The notes under the pieces: model-generated
The model's input: the letters and a program-made list of their open reading frames with translations, nothing else
What the model was told of the DNA's origin: nothing
The model's database searches: none
Source of the DNA: Haloferax litoreum
Lineage (GTDB): Archaea; Halobacteriota; Halobacteria; Halobacteriales; Haloferacaceae
NCBI RefSeq assembly: GCF_009674605.1
Contig: NZ_WKJO01000001.1
Location: forward strand, 1,302,001 to 1,366,000
Reading direction: 5' to 3'
DNA length: 64,000 nt
Program-made: the position numbers and the translations under genes
Part shown: positions 53,522-61,379 of the stretch, in pieces
Layout of the letters: the number at the start of each line of letters is the position of its first letter
Numbering within the stretch: position 1 is the first letter of the stretch

Positions 53522-54823
53522 TTAGAGACCGACCTCCATCGCGCGTTCGACGACGCCCGTACTGTAGCGTTCTTCCAACTCGTCGTGTTGGTCAGGGCGG
53601 TTCTCGTACACGTCCTGGAACAGACTGATGGGTGTCATCGCGGCCTGATAGGTCGCCTCGTCCCACATCCGGTCGGTGGAGATGTCGAACTCGGTGTCAC
53701 CGATGCGGAGCGTCGCAGACCGTTCCATGGCGATTGCACCTCGTCCGGCCTCCTTGGCGGCCTCGAACTCCTCCATCGAGTCGACGATGTCGTCCATGCT
53801 CGGGACGTACGAGGTCAGACCGAGGAGTTCCTCGTGCAGTTCGTCTTCGTCCAGCGTTCGCGTGTCGCTGCCGACGCGAAGTTCGTAGCCACCGTCGGTC
53901 GCTTCGAGCGACATGCGGTCGCCGTCGTAGACTTCGACGCCGTCCTCGGAGTCGAGTTCGACCTGCTCGCCGTCCACGTCGAGAAGCCAACTACCGGTCT
54001 TCGGCGGAAGCGGCGACGTGTTGGCCTCGACGACCTGACCGGGCGTGAGCGACCAGATGCCGAGCATCCCTTTCGCCTGGTTCTCGGTCATGCGCTCGTG
54101 GTAGCCTTCCACGTCGCGGATGTCGTCGTACGGGCCGTCGACTGCGATACACCCGTTCGCGCTGGCACCGCGAGAGGTGTTGTGGCGCAGCTCGGGCCAC
54201 GCCGGCAGTTCGCCCGTCGGCGTCATCGCGCGCATGTCTTTCGTGTAGTCCACCTCGCCGTCGACGAAGAGGAACAACCGTTCGAGGTTGTTCGTGTCCT
54301 TGCCCATCTCGTCACGGAGTTTCCCCATCGCGAGTTCGGACTCTCCGCTCTCGATGATGACGGACATCGCGAGGCTTCCCTCTTCGAGGCCGCACTCGTT
54401 TTCGACGATGGTGAAGAACTCGTCGGCCTTCTTCCAGTCGTCGATGTCGCCGACTTCGGGGATGACGAACCCGTCAATGTGTTCGATTGCACCGGTGTCG
54501 GAACTCGCGATTTCCAGCATGTGCTGGAATCCCTGATAGCGCGTCGCAGGACTGTCGCGGTGCCAGACCATCCGCGGGTGAATCTCACCCGGGAAGTCGG
54601 CTCCATTCTCGGAGACGACTTCGATGATGTTCTCGACACCTTCGTCGCGCATCGAGGGCGCTGTCGCGTCTTCGTTGTCGGGCACCCACACGTCCGGGGC
54701 CTGCATGCCGCGGAGCTGGGACGCGCTTCGAATCATCTTCGCGGAGTCTTCTTCGCCTTCGACGGCCGTCGGCGACGTGAAGAACGTCCGCACGAACTCT
54801 CTGTCGTGTCTTCGTTCAGTCAT
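53522..54823 (-). CDS. aceB: Malate synthase (haloarchaeal AceB type)
   Basis: 433 residues, the short haloarchaeal malate synthase class related to HpcH/HpaI aldolases and CitE rather than to classical A or G isoforms. Seen: APDVWVPDNEDATAPSMRDEGVENI (nucleophile-region acidic residues), DFPGEIHPRMVWHRDSPATRYQGF, EHIDGFVIPEVGDIDDW and LPAWPELRHNTSRGASANGCIAV. It condenses glyoxylate with acetyl-CoA to malate. It lies 61 bp after aceA with an AT-rich spacer (TTATTAAC near 54847), so it may also have its own start signal. Confidence 0.95.
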   Translation of the reverse strand: MTERRHDREFVRTFFTSPTAVEGEEDSAKMIRSASQLRGMQAPDVWVPDNEDATAPSMRDEGVENIIEVVSENGADFPGEIHPRMVWHRDSPATRYQGFQHMLEIASSDTGAIEHIDGFVIPEVGDIDDWKKADEFFTIVENECGLEEGSLAMSVIIESGESELAMGKLRDEMGKDTNNLERLFLFVDGEVDYTKDMRAMTPTGELPAWPELRHNTSRGASANGCIAVDGPYDDIRDVEGYHERMTENQAKGMLGIWSLTPGQVVEANTSPLPPKTGSWLLDVDGEQVELDSEDGVEVYDGDRMSLEATDGGYELRVGSDTRTLDEDELHEELLGLTSYVPSMDDIVDSMEEFEAAKEAGRGAIAMERSATLRIGDTEFDISTDRMWDEATYQAAMTPISLFQDVYENRPDQHDELEERYSTGVVERAMEVGL

Positions 54824-54884
54824 ATACGTGTATCTGGATTATAGTGTGTTAATAATTGGTTTGGCAGAAAGTATCGGTGTGTCC

Positions 54885-55919
54885 CTAGTCGTCGTTCGAC
54901 GTGATGGGGTCGGCCTGTTCTTCGCTGAACCCTTCGGATTCCTCGATGCGTCGGCGGGCCTCTGGGTCGAACTCCGTCTCGATGTCCTGATACCGTGAGA
55001 CGAACGAGAGTTCGTGGTGACTCTCGGTCGGGTGGCCGAGGTAGCGCTGTTCGAGGTCGAACTGCCCCTCTTCGTCCTGTTCGGCGAGTTTCTTGAAGTC
55101 CTCGTAGACGGCGTGTGCGCCCGAGTGGAGGCCGAACAGCGTGATGAAGATGTACTTGTACCCGAGGTCACCCAGTTCCTGGAACGTGAGCGGGTCTTCC
55201 TCTTCGGACCACGCGAACGACGACGAGTAGTTGAATGCGAGTTTCAGGTCGGGATGCGTCTCGTGAATCTCCTCGGCGTACTTGACGGCGTCCTCTCGAC
55301 TCGGGTTGGGCATCTCTGGCCAGACCAGGTCGACGCCGGCGTCGGCGTAGATGCGGCCACGTTCGAGGTGCTCTTCCCAGTCACCGTTCGACGACCCGTA
55401 GGCGTCGGTGCGGGCGATGATGATGGTGTCTTCGCTCTGCTTGGCGTCGACGGCGGCCTCGAATCGAGCCTTGGCCTTCTCTCGGGAGACGATTTGCTTC
55501 CCAGCGATGTGGCCACATCGCTTCGGCGTCGTCTGGTCTTCGATGTGAATCGCGGCGACGCCTGCCTTCTCGTACTCGCGGACGGCGCGGCGGACGTTGT
55601 GGATGCCGCCGTAGCCAGTGTCACAGTCGGCGATGATGGGGAGGTTGGTCGCCTCGACCATGCGCTTGGCGTTCTCGACCATCTCGGTCATCGTGACCAT
55701 CTCCAGGTCCGGGAAGCCGAACTGCCCGAGGACCGTCGAGTAGCCGGACATGTACGCGGCGTCGTGGCCGGTCATCTCGGCCAGTCGGGCGTCCAGTGCG
55801 TGGTACATGCCGGGTGCGAACACGAAGTCCTGCGTGTTCAGTTTCTCGCGGAGTTCGCGGGCTTTCTGGTTGTCAACTTCCTGTGCGAAGACGTCGCTGT
55901 CGAGTTCGGTCGGATTCAT
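54885..55919 (-). CDS. aceA: Isocitrate lyase
   Basis: 344 residues, the compact archaeal ICL/PEP-mutase fold. The catalytic loop [13 protein letters not shown] (KRCGH, about 131-135), [32 protein letters not shown] and IIARTDAYG are clear. The enzyme splits isocitrate to glyoxylate and succinate, so acetate can be used as carbon source together with AceB. The start overlaps the stop of an upstream 82-residue gene by ATGA. Acetate induction of aceBA is known in Haloferax. Confidence 0.97.
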   Translation of the reverse strand: MNPTELDSDVFAQEVDNQKARELREKLNTQDFVFAPGMYHALDARLAEMTGHDAAYMSGYSTVLGQFGFPDLEMVTMTEMVENAKRMVEATNLPIIADCDTGYGGIHNVRRAVREYEKAGVAAIHIEDQTTPKRCGHIAGKQIVSREKAKARFEAAVDAKQSEDTIIIARTDAYGSSNGDWEEHLERGRIYADAGVDLVWPEMPNPSREDAVKYAEEIHETHPDLKLAFNYSSSFAWSEEEDPLTFQELGDLGYKYIFITLFGLHSGAHAVYEDFKKLAEQDEEGQFDLEQRYLGHPTESHHELSFVSRYQDIETEFDPEARRRIEESEGFSEEQADPITSNDD

Positions 55920-56164
55920 TGGGTGTTGTCGGTCGGAGTCGTCTGCATCGTTCGCTCGATGCGGTTCAGTTGCGTGCGGAGCGCGGCGAGTTCACGACGG
56001 ATGTTCGTCATCTCGTCTTCTTCGCCGGGTGTCTGGATGAAGGGGACGAGCGGCGCGTCCATGTTCTCCTCGTTGTTGGGGTAGCGTCGCGTCGTCTGGG
56101 GAGGGCGAGTGGTCGTCGTGCGGGTCGTCGTGTCGGTTCGGGTCGTGTTGGGTCGGTCTGTCAT
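55916..56164 (-). CDS. Small Thr-rich/coiled-coil protein coupled to aceA
   Basis: 82 residues. The first half is dominated by Thr and Arg with many Thr-Arg repeats ([17 protein letters not shown]). The second half has [19 protein letters not shown] and then a charged helix, [22 protein letters not shown], likely a coiled coil. No family recognised. The stop codon overlaps the aceA start (ATGA), so the two would be translated together. This suggests a regulator, scaffold or assembly partner of isocitrate lyase (inference). The ATG at 56164 has no clear Shine-Dalgarno. TTTTAATATC at 56291-56300 would leave a leader of about 100 nt. Confidence 0.65.
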   Translation of the reverse strand: MTDRPNTTRTDTTTRTTTTRPPQTTRRYPNNEENMDAPLVPFIQTPGEEDEMTNIRRELAALRTQLNRIERTMQTTPTDNTQ

Positions 56165-56480
56165 TGGTTACGTTGGGGGTGTCGGTGGTCGATAGCGGTC
56201 CAGTCGGCGGGGCGTCGATTTGTGATGTGCTGCGGCGGATACTGCGGATACTACCATTGTGCGTTACCTCACTCGGTTCGACTCGAGAGCGATATTAAAA
56301 GTTAATCATTTATAATGATAATATTCGTTAATGACTTAGTTCGATACACACGAATAATAGGTCCTAATTTGATACGTTACAACATACCATGCTCTCGCAA
56401 CGACGACCGTGTCACGTGGTTTCACGCCATTCCGCGGACAGCACGCTTAATCGCGTCCACGTCTGACGACGCATCAACGA
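56165..56480. promoter_or_regulatory. 316-bp AT-rich divergent promoter region of aceA operon and ABC transporter
   Basis: Unusually AT-rich between 56281 and 56400. TTTTAATATC on the minus strand (56291-56300) is a TATA candidate for the ace operon. The perfect dyad ATCATT-TAT-AATGAT (56305-56319) lies just upstream of it on that strand, so it may be an operator for acetate control. CTTAATCG (56446-56453) is a TATA candidate 28-35 bp before the ABC ATPase start at 56481. I see no gene. Confidence 0.55.
56446..56453 (+). promoter_or_regulatory. TATA-like box of the ABC transporter operon
   Basis: CTTAATCG 28-35 bp before the ATG at 56481 suggests a leaderless mRNA. Confidence 0.5.
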
Positions 56481-57434
56481 ATGGCATCCGCGATAGAGAT
56501 ACGAGACCTCACGAAGTCCTACGGTGACGTGACGGCCCTCGACGGAATCGACCTCGACGTGCCGGAAGGGTCGTTCTTCGGGTTGTTGGGACCGAACGGT
56601 GCCGGGAAGACGACGTTCATCAACATCCTCGTCGGCCTCGTCCGCAAGTCCGGTGGGACGGCCAGTGTGTTCGGGTACGACGTGGAAGCAGACTACCGAG
56701 AGGCCCGTGACCGAATCGGCCTCGCCCCACAGGAGTTCAACGTCGACCGCTTCTTCCCCATCCGCGAAGTGCTGGAACACAAAGCCGGGTACCACGGGAT
56801 TCCGCAGGACGAAGCGCGCGAACGGGCGGACGAAGTCCTCAAACGCGTCGGCATCTACGACAAGCGCGACACGCGATTCGACTGGCTCTCCGGCGGGATG
56901 AAACGCCGATTCATGCTCGCACGTGCGCTCATCACCGACCCCGACCTGCTCATCCTCGACGAACCGACTGCCGGCGTCGACGTGCAACTCCGCCACGAAC
57001 TCTGGGAGACCATCGTCGACCTGAACGACCAGGGGACGACCATCCTCCTCACCACCCACTACATCGAAGAAGCAGAACGCCTCTGTGACGAAGTCGCTAT
57101 CCTCGACTCCGGGCGCGTCATCGAAGTGGCGAGTCCCGAGGAGTTGATGGACCGCGGCACCGACGACATCGTCGTCCAACTGCGCGACAAACCGACGGCA
57201 GTCCCCGATTTCGAGGCCGAAGACGACCGGGTCGAGTCCGTCGAACTCGACGGAATTCGCCTCGTCGTCACCGCGCATCAGGGGGGACTCGTCGCCCCCG
57301 ACGTCGTGCAGGCACTCGACGATGCCGGTCACGAAATCGTCGACCTCGAAATCTCTCGCACGTCGCTCGAAGAGGTGTTCGTGGAGATGACCAGACAGGG
57401 ACAGGGCCGTGCGACGATGGAGGTAGAACAATGA
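56481..57434 (+). CDS. ABC-2 transporter ATP-binding protein
   Basis: 317 residues. Walker A GLLGPNGAGKTTFIN (about 34-48), ABC signature DWLSGGMKRRFMLARAL (about 134-150), Walker B DLLILDEPTAGVD (about 154-166) and H-loop TTHYIEEAERL. A C-terminal extension (about 230-317) is of the DrrA/NodI drug-export type. It pairs with the membrane protein encoded next, overlapping by ATGA. Probably exports a lipid, polysaccharide or drug. The substrate is not known. Confidence 0.94.
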   Translation: MASAIEIRDLTKSYGDVTALDGIDLDVPEGSFFGLLGPNGAGKTTFINILVGLVRKSGGTASVFGYDVEADYREARDRIGLAPQEFNVDRFFPIREVLEHKAGYHGIPQDEARERADEVLKRVGIYDKRDTRFDWLSGGMKRRFMLARALITDPDLLILDEPTAGVDVQLRHELWETIVDLNDQGTTILLTTHYIEEAERLCDEVAILDSGRVIEVASPEELMDRGTDDIVVQLRDKPTAVPDFEAEDDRVESVELDGIRLVVTAHQGGLVAPDVVQALDDAGHEIVDLEISRTSLEEVFVEMTRQGQGRATMEVEQ

Positions 57435-58198
57435 ATCTCGACGTGACCGGATTCTACGCACTCCTCCGGCGCGAGGTCCTCCGGTTCGTCCGCCGTCCCC
57501 GGAACACCTTCGTCCCGCCGTTCATCACGAACGTGCTGTACTTCTCGGTGTTCGGCGTCATCCTCGGCGAACGTATCGACCAGATTGCGGGCGTCCGCTA
57601 CATCCTCTTCATCCTCCCCGGTCTCATCGTCCTCGGGGCCGTCTCGAACGCCTTCGAGAACGCCTCGTTCTCTATCTTCCACGGCCGCTGGAACCGCTAC
57701 ATCGAAGAGGCACTCACGTCGCCGCTGTCGTACACCTCGATGGTCGGCGCGTACGTCCTCTCCAGTGCGACTCGCGGCGTCCTCGTCGGCGCACTCGTCG
57801 CACTCATCGGCGCGTTCTTCACGACTGTCGGCGTCGCCCGGCCGTTCTACCTCGTGGCGTTCATGCTCGTCATCACGCTCCTCTTCGCCGGATTCGGCGT
57901 CATCGGCGGTCTCTGGGCCGACGACTTCGACGACCTGACGATGATGAACCAGTTCATCCTCCGCCCGCTCGTCTTCTTCGGCGGCGTCTTCTACTCGCTC
58001 AACGAGATTCCCGAACTGTTCCGGCAGGCGTCGCTCCTCAACCCGATGATATACATGGTCAACGGCGTCCGCTACGGGTTCCTCGGCGTCACCGAAGTCG
58101 ACCCGAACCTCTCGCTCGGCGTCCTCTCGGCGCTCACGTTCGTCGTCGTCGCCGTCAACATCGCTCTCTTCCGGCGTGGGTACGGACTGACTGACTGA
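57431..58198 (+). CDS. ABC-2 transporter permease
   Basis: 255 residues with six membrane helices and the ABC-2 family profile: FYALLRREVLRFVRRPRNTFVPPFITNVLYF, GRWNRYIEEALTSPLSY, and FILRPLVFFGGVFYSLNEIPELFRQASLLNPMIYMVNGVRYGFLG, typical of NodJ/DrrB exporters. Works with the ATPase encoded upstream (ATGA overlap). Confidence 0.94.
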   Translation: MNLDVTGFYALLRREVLRFVRRPRNTFVPPFITNVLYFSVFGVILGERIDQIAGVRYILFILPGLIVLGAVSNAFENASFSIFHGRWNRYIEEALTSPLSYTSMVGAYVLSSATRGVLVGALVALIGAFFTTVGVARPFYLVAFMLVITLLFAGFGVIGGLWADDFDDLTMMNQFILRPLVFFGGVFYSLNEIPELFRQASLLNPMIYMVNGVRYGFLGVTEVDPNLSLGVLSALTFVVVAVNIALFRRGYGLTD

Positions 58199-58298
58199 CC
58201 AACTGACCGAGACGTTCCATTTTCTGCTCGTTCGATACACACCTCCACCGACTTCCGAGAGCCGAACAGCTATGCGGCGTGTTTACGAAGCACACGGC

Positions 58299-59927
58299 AT
58301 GTCCGGCCCCACACCCGACCCCGACCGTTTTACCTCCCGGCGGTCGACCGTCTACGCCCCGAACGGTATCGTCGCAACGAGTCAGCCACTGGCCGCACAG
58401 GCAGGCGTGGAGATTCTCTCGAACGGTGGCAACGCGTTCGACGCCGCCGTCGCCACGGCCGCCGCGCTGAACGTCGTCGAACCCACGTCGACGGGACTGG
58501 GTGGCGACGTGTTCGCCTGCTATCGAACCGCCGACGGCGAGGTGGGTGCGATGCGCAGTTGTGGCGGTGCACCCGCGGACGCGACGCGTGACCGGGTTCG
58601 AAAGGCAGTCGCTGCCGAGGAGGGCGTGCCCCTCTACGAGGTGGAGATGCCCGAAACGGGTGCACACACAGTCACCGTCCCCGGGACTGCTCGCGGATGG
58701 GAGGCGACGCTCGACCGCTTCGGAGCGCAGTCGCTCGGCGACGTGCTTCGACCGGCGATTCGCTACGCGAACGAGGGCTATCCCGTCACGGAAGTCGTCG
58801 CGGCGCAGTGGCAACACGGCGAGGACCTGTTCGAGTCCGACAACGCACGCGAGGCGTACCTCTTCGACGGTTCTGCGCCGACAGTCGGGCAGATGGTCAC
58901 GCTCCCGAAGTTGGGCCGGACACTCGAACGGGTCGCCGAGGAGGGTGCAGATGTCGTCTACGAGGGCGACATCGCGGCGGCCATTGCCGACGAAGTCCAG
59001 TCGAACGGCGGGTTTCTCACCACTGACGACTTGGCCGCGTTCGAACCGGAGTTCGTCGACCCCGTCTCGACGACCTACGGCGGCGTCGAAGTGTACGAAC
59101 TCCCACCGAACAATCAGGGCCTCGTCGCCCTCGAAGCCCTGAACGTCGCCACCGAAATCGACGCGGGCGACCACCCGTTCGGGTCCGCCGAGTCGGTCCA
59201 CGCCTTCGCCGAGGCGATGAAAGTCGCGTTCCACGATGGCCACCGGTACATCACCGACCCCGAACACGAGGAGATACCGCCGCTTGCCAGTCGGGAGTGG
59301 GCCGCGAAACGGGCCGAAGAAATCGGTGACGAGGCGAACCACGACGTGACCTTCGGCGTCGCCGACGCACACGCTGAAGACGCCGACACCGTCCTCTGTT
59401 GTGTCGCCGACGCCGCCGGGAACGTCGTCTCGTTCATCAACTCGCGGTTCGCCGGGTTTGGCTCCGGCCTCGTCGCGGGCGACACCGGCATCGCCTTACA
59501 GAATCGGGGTGCCTCGTTCTCGCTGGACGACGACCACCCGAATCGGTTGGAACCCGGAAAACGCCCGTTCCACACGCTCATCCCGGGCCTCATCGAGTTC
59601 GGTGCGGACGACTGGGCGGCCTTCGGCGTCATGGGCGGGTACATGCAACCGCAGGGGCACGTGCAGGTCGTCTCGAACATCGTCGACCACGGCCTTCCGG
59701 CGCAGGCCGCCCTCGACGCGCCTCGATGGCGATACCGCGAAGACGGGACACTCGCAGTCGAAGACAGACTCGGCGGCAGCGTCGGTGCGAAGTTGGCTCG
59801 GAAGGGCCACGACGTTCGACTCCTTCCGGCGTCGATGTTCGGCGGTGCCCAGTTCGCTCGCTGGGAGGACGGCACGCTCTCGGGGGCCACCGAACCACGG
59901 AAAGACGGGCAGGTCGCCGGGTATTGA
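58299..59927 (+). CDS. ggt: Gamma-glutamyltransferase family protein
   Basis: 542 residues from the ATG at 58299; an ATG at 58272 adds nine residues. The fold is Ntn-hydrolase: NGIVATSQPLAAQAGVEILSNGGNAFDAAVATAAALNVVEP at the N terminus, STGLGGDVFA and, at about residue 364, DTVLCCVADAAGNVVSF, where the Thr is the expected self-cleavage and nucleophile residue. Later YMQPQGHVQVVSNIVDHG and LDAPRWR. There is no signal peptide, so it is cytoplasmic. Haloarchaea accumulate gamma-glutamylcysteine, a possible substrate (inference). Confidence 0.92.
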   Translation: MSGPTPDPDRFTSRRSTVYAPNGIVATSQPLAAQAGVEILSNGGNAFDAAVATAAALNVVEPTSTGLGGDVFACYRTADGEVGAMRSCGGAPADATRDRVRKAVAAEEGVPLYEVEMPETGAHTVTVPGTARGWEATLDRFGAQSLGDVLRPAIRYANEGYPVTEVVAAQWQHGEDLFESDNAREAYLFDGSAPTVGQMVTLPKLGRTLERVAEEGADVVYEGDIAAAIADEVQSNGGFLTTDDLAAFEPEFVDPVSTTYGGVEVYELPPNNQGLVALEALNVATEIDAGDHPFGSAESVHAFAEAMKVAFHDGHRYITDPEHEEIPPLASREWAAKRAEEIGDEANHDVTFGVADAHAEDADTVLCCVADAAGNVVSFINSRFAGFGSGLVAGDTGIALQNRGASFSLDDDHPNRLEPGKRPFHTLIPGLIEFGADDWAAFGVMGGYMQPQGHVQVVSNIVDHGLPAQAALDAPRWRYREDGTLAVEDRLGGSVGAKLARKGHDVRLLPASMFGGAQFARWEDGTLSGATEPRKDGQVAGY

Positions 59928-60002
59928 ATCCCACTGCCGAACGTTGTCCTGTGGCAACACATGTCGTAACAGTAAAGCACGACGCCTCGGCAGTGAGAGT
60001 CG

Positions 60003-61349
60003 ATGGTTCCACTCGGTCGCCGAAGATTTCTCAAACACGCCGGTGTCGGTGCCGCGGGAGTCTTTGGCCTCACGCGAACCGTTCGCGGTGCCGTCGACGA
60101 CACTGCGTTCGACCCTGAGCGACACGCGTTTGGATTCAAAAACTGGTCGTCTTCGGACGTGGCGTATCCCGAACACCAGCACGCAAGCGTCGACCCGAAG
60201 GCCGTCGAGAAACGGATTCGGCGCGAGTGGAGCGGTGTCTTCTCGGACTTGTTTGGTCTCGCACTCTCGAATACGCCCGGGTCGCTCGTGAGCCTCCTCG
60301 CCAGCCAACTGTCGGTCGATGTCAACCAACTCGCGGCGTCGAACGGCCACTGTTACGGGATGACCTTCGCGGCACAACGATACTTCGAAGTCCCGGGTGA
60401 CCTCCCCGATGGTGTCGAAACCGCGTCCGACGTATCCGACCCCGAGATTCCGCTCGGGTCCGATGAGGGGCCAATCGGTGACCTCATCGACCACTATCAG
60501 GTGACGCAACTCCTCGACGTGCACGCGTGGCTTGGGCGGCGGCGCATGCTCCGCCCACGCCACATTGACTACGAGGCCGAACTCGCGGCGCTGGTCGCCG
60601 TCATCGACGAGTTCGGAACGGCTGGTATCACACTCGTCGACTCCGAAACACGGGCCTCTCATCAAGTCCTCGTCTATGGGTACGACGAGACGCCGACCGG
60701 CGTCGAATTGACGCTCTACGACCCGAACTACCCCGCACAGAAGTATCTGAATCAGACGCGACGACTCACTATCGACGTGGGGAAGACGACGCCCGTTTCG
60801 GGGTCGTCGGAGTACGACGCATTCGTCTTCAACCGCTGGGACCGCGCGATTCGGTCCGATGCCGACACCACGAAACCCACCCAGAACGGCGTTCGAGAGA
60901 CGTTCGACCACTTACTGTCTCGGGTGTTCCGGGTCGCCGTCGACAGTGACGCCGTTTCGCTCGCAGTCGTCGACCCCGGCGGGAACCCGGTCGGACGAAA
61001 CAACGCGGCGTTCATGGACCGCGAGCAATCCGACGTGTGGGCGACGCGCTATTGTTACGACGCCCCGGCGGGGACGTACCGACTCGCTCTCGTCGGTGCC
61101 ACGGAGACGGCGTACGACCTCCGCGTGCAAGTCGCAGGACTCGGGACTGAGTCGCTCGATACCGTCGTCTGGAAAGCGCTGTCGTCCGGTGAAGTCCACG
61201 AGTACGAAATCACGGTTCCCGAGTCTGACACGCCGTCGGTCGCCCGTGTCGGCGAGACGCCGACGGCCTTCTCTCGGTTGGACCCGACGAGCGTCGCAAT
61301 CGGTCTCGCGGGTGGGGCAGCGCTCACGTACCTCGCTCGCTCGCGCTGA
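60003..61349 (+). CDS. Tat-exported putative papain-fold cysteine peptidase
   Basis: 448 residues. GRRRFLKHAGVGAAGVFGL is a Tat signal. A possible catalytic triad is visible: Cys117 in NGHCYGMTFAAQRYF, His220 in RASHQVLVYGYD and Asp240 or Asn242 in LYDPNYP. This C...H...D/N order with a CYGM context is that of papain-like or peptidase C39-like secreted proteins. The C-terminal half (about 300-405) is beta-rich (AGTYRLALVGATETAYDLRVQVAG), perhaps a binding domain, and the end holds a hydrophobic stretch (SVAIGLAGGAALTYLA) that may anchor it. A substrate cannot be named. TATA-like ACAGTAAAGC lies about 30 bp before the ATG. Confidence 0.75.
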   Translation: MVPLGRRRFLKHAGVGAAGVFGLTRTVRGAVDDTAFDPERHAFGFKNWSSSDVAYPEHQHASVDPKAVEKRIRREWSGVFSDLFGLALSNTPGSLVSLLASQLSVDVNQLAASNGHCYGMTFAAQRYFEVPGDLPDGVETASDVSDPEIPLGSDEGPIGDLIDHYQVTQLLDVHAWLGRRRMLRPRHIDYEAELAALVAVIDEFGTAGITLVDSETRASHQVLVYGYDETPTGVELTLYDPNYPAQKYLNQTRRLTIDVGKTTPVSGSSEYDAFVFNRWDRAIRSDADTTKPTQNGVRETFDHLLSRVFRVAVDSDAVSLAVVDPGGNPVGRNNAAFMDREQSDVWATRYCYDAPAGTYRLALVGATETAYDLRVQVAGLGTESLDTVVWKALSSGEVHEYEITVPESDTPSVARVGETPTAFSRLDPTSVAIGLAGGAALTYLARSR

Positions 61350-61379
61350 ATCGGTCGGTCACTCGCGTTCACTGGCGTG

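Noticed and set aside
53321-54844. 507-codon plus-strand frame
   Set aside because: Antisense to malate synthase.
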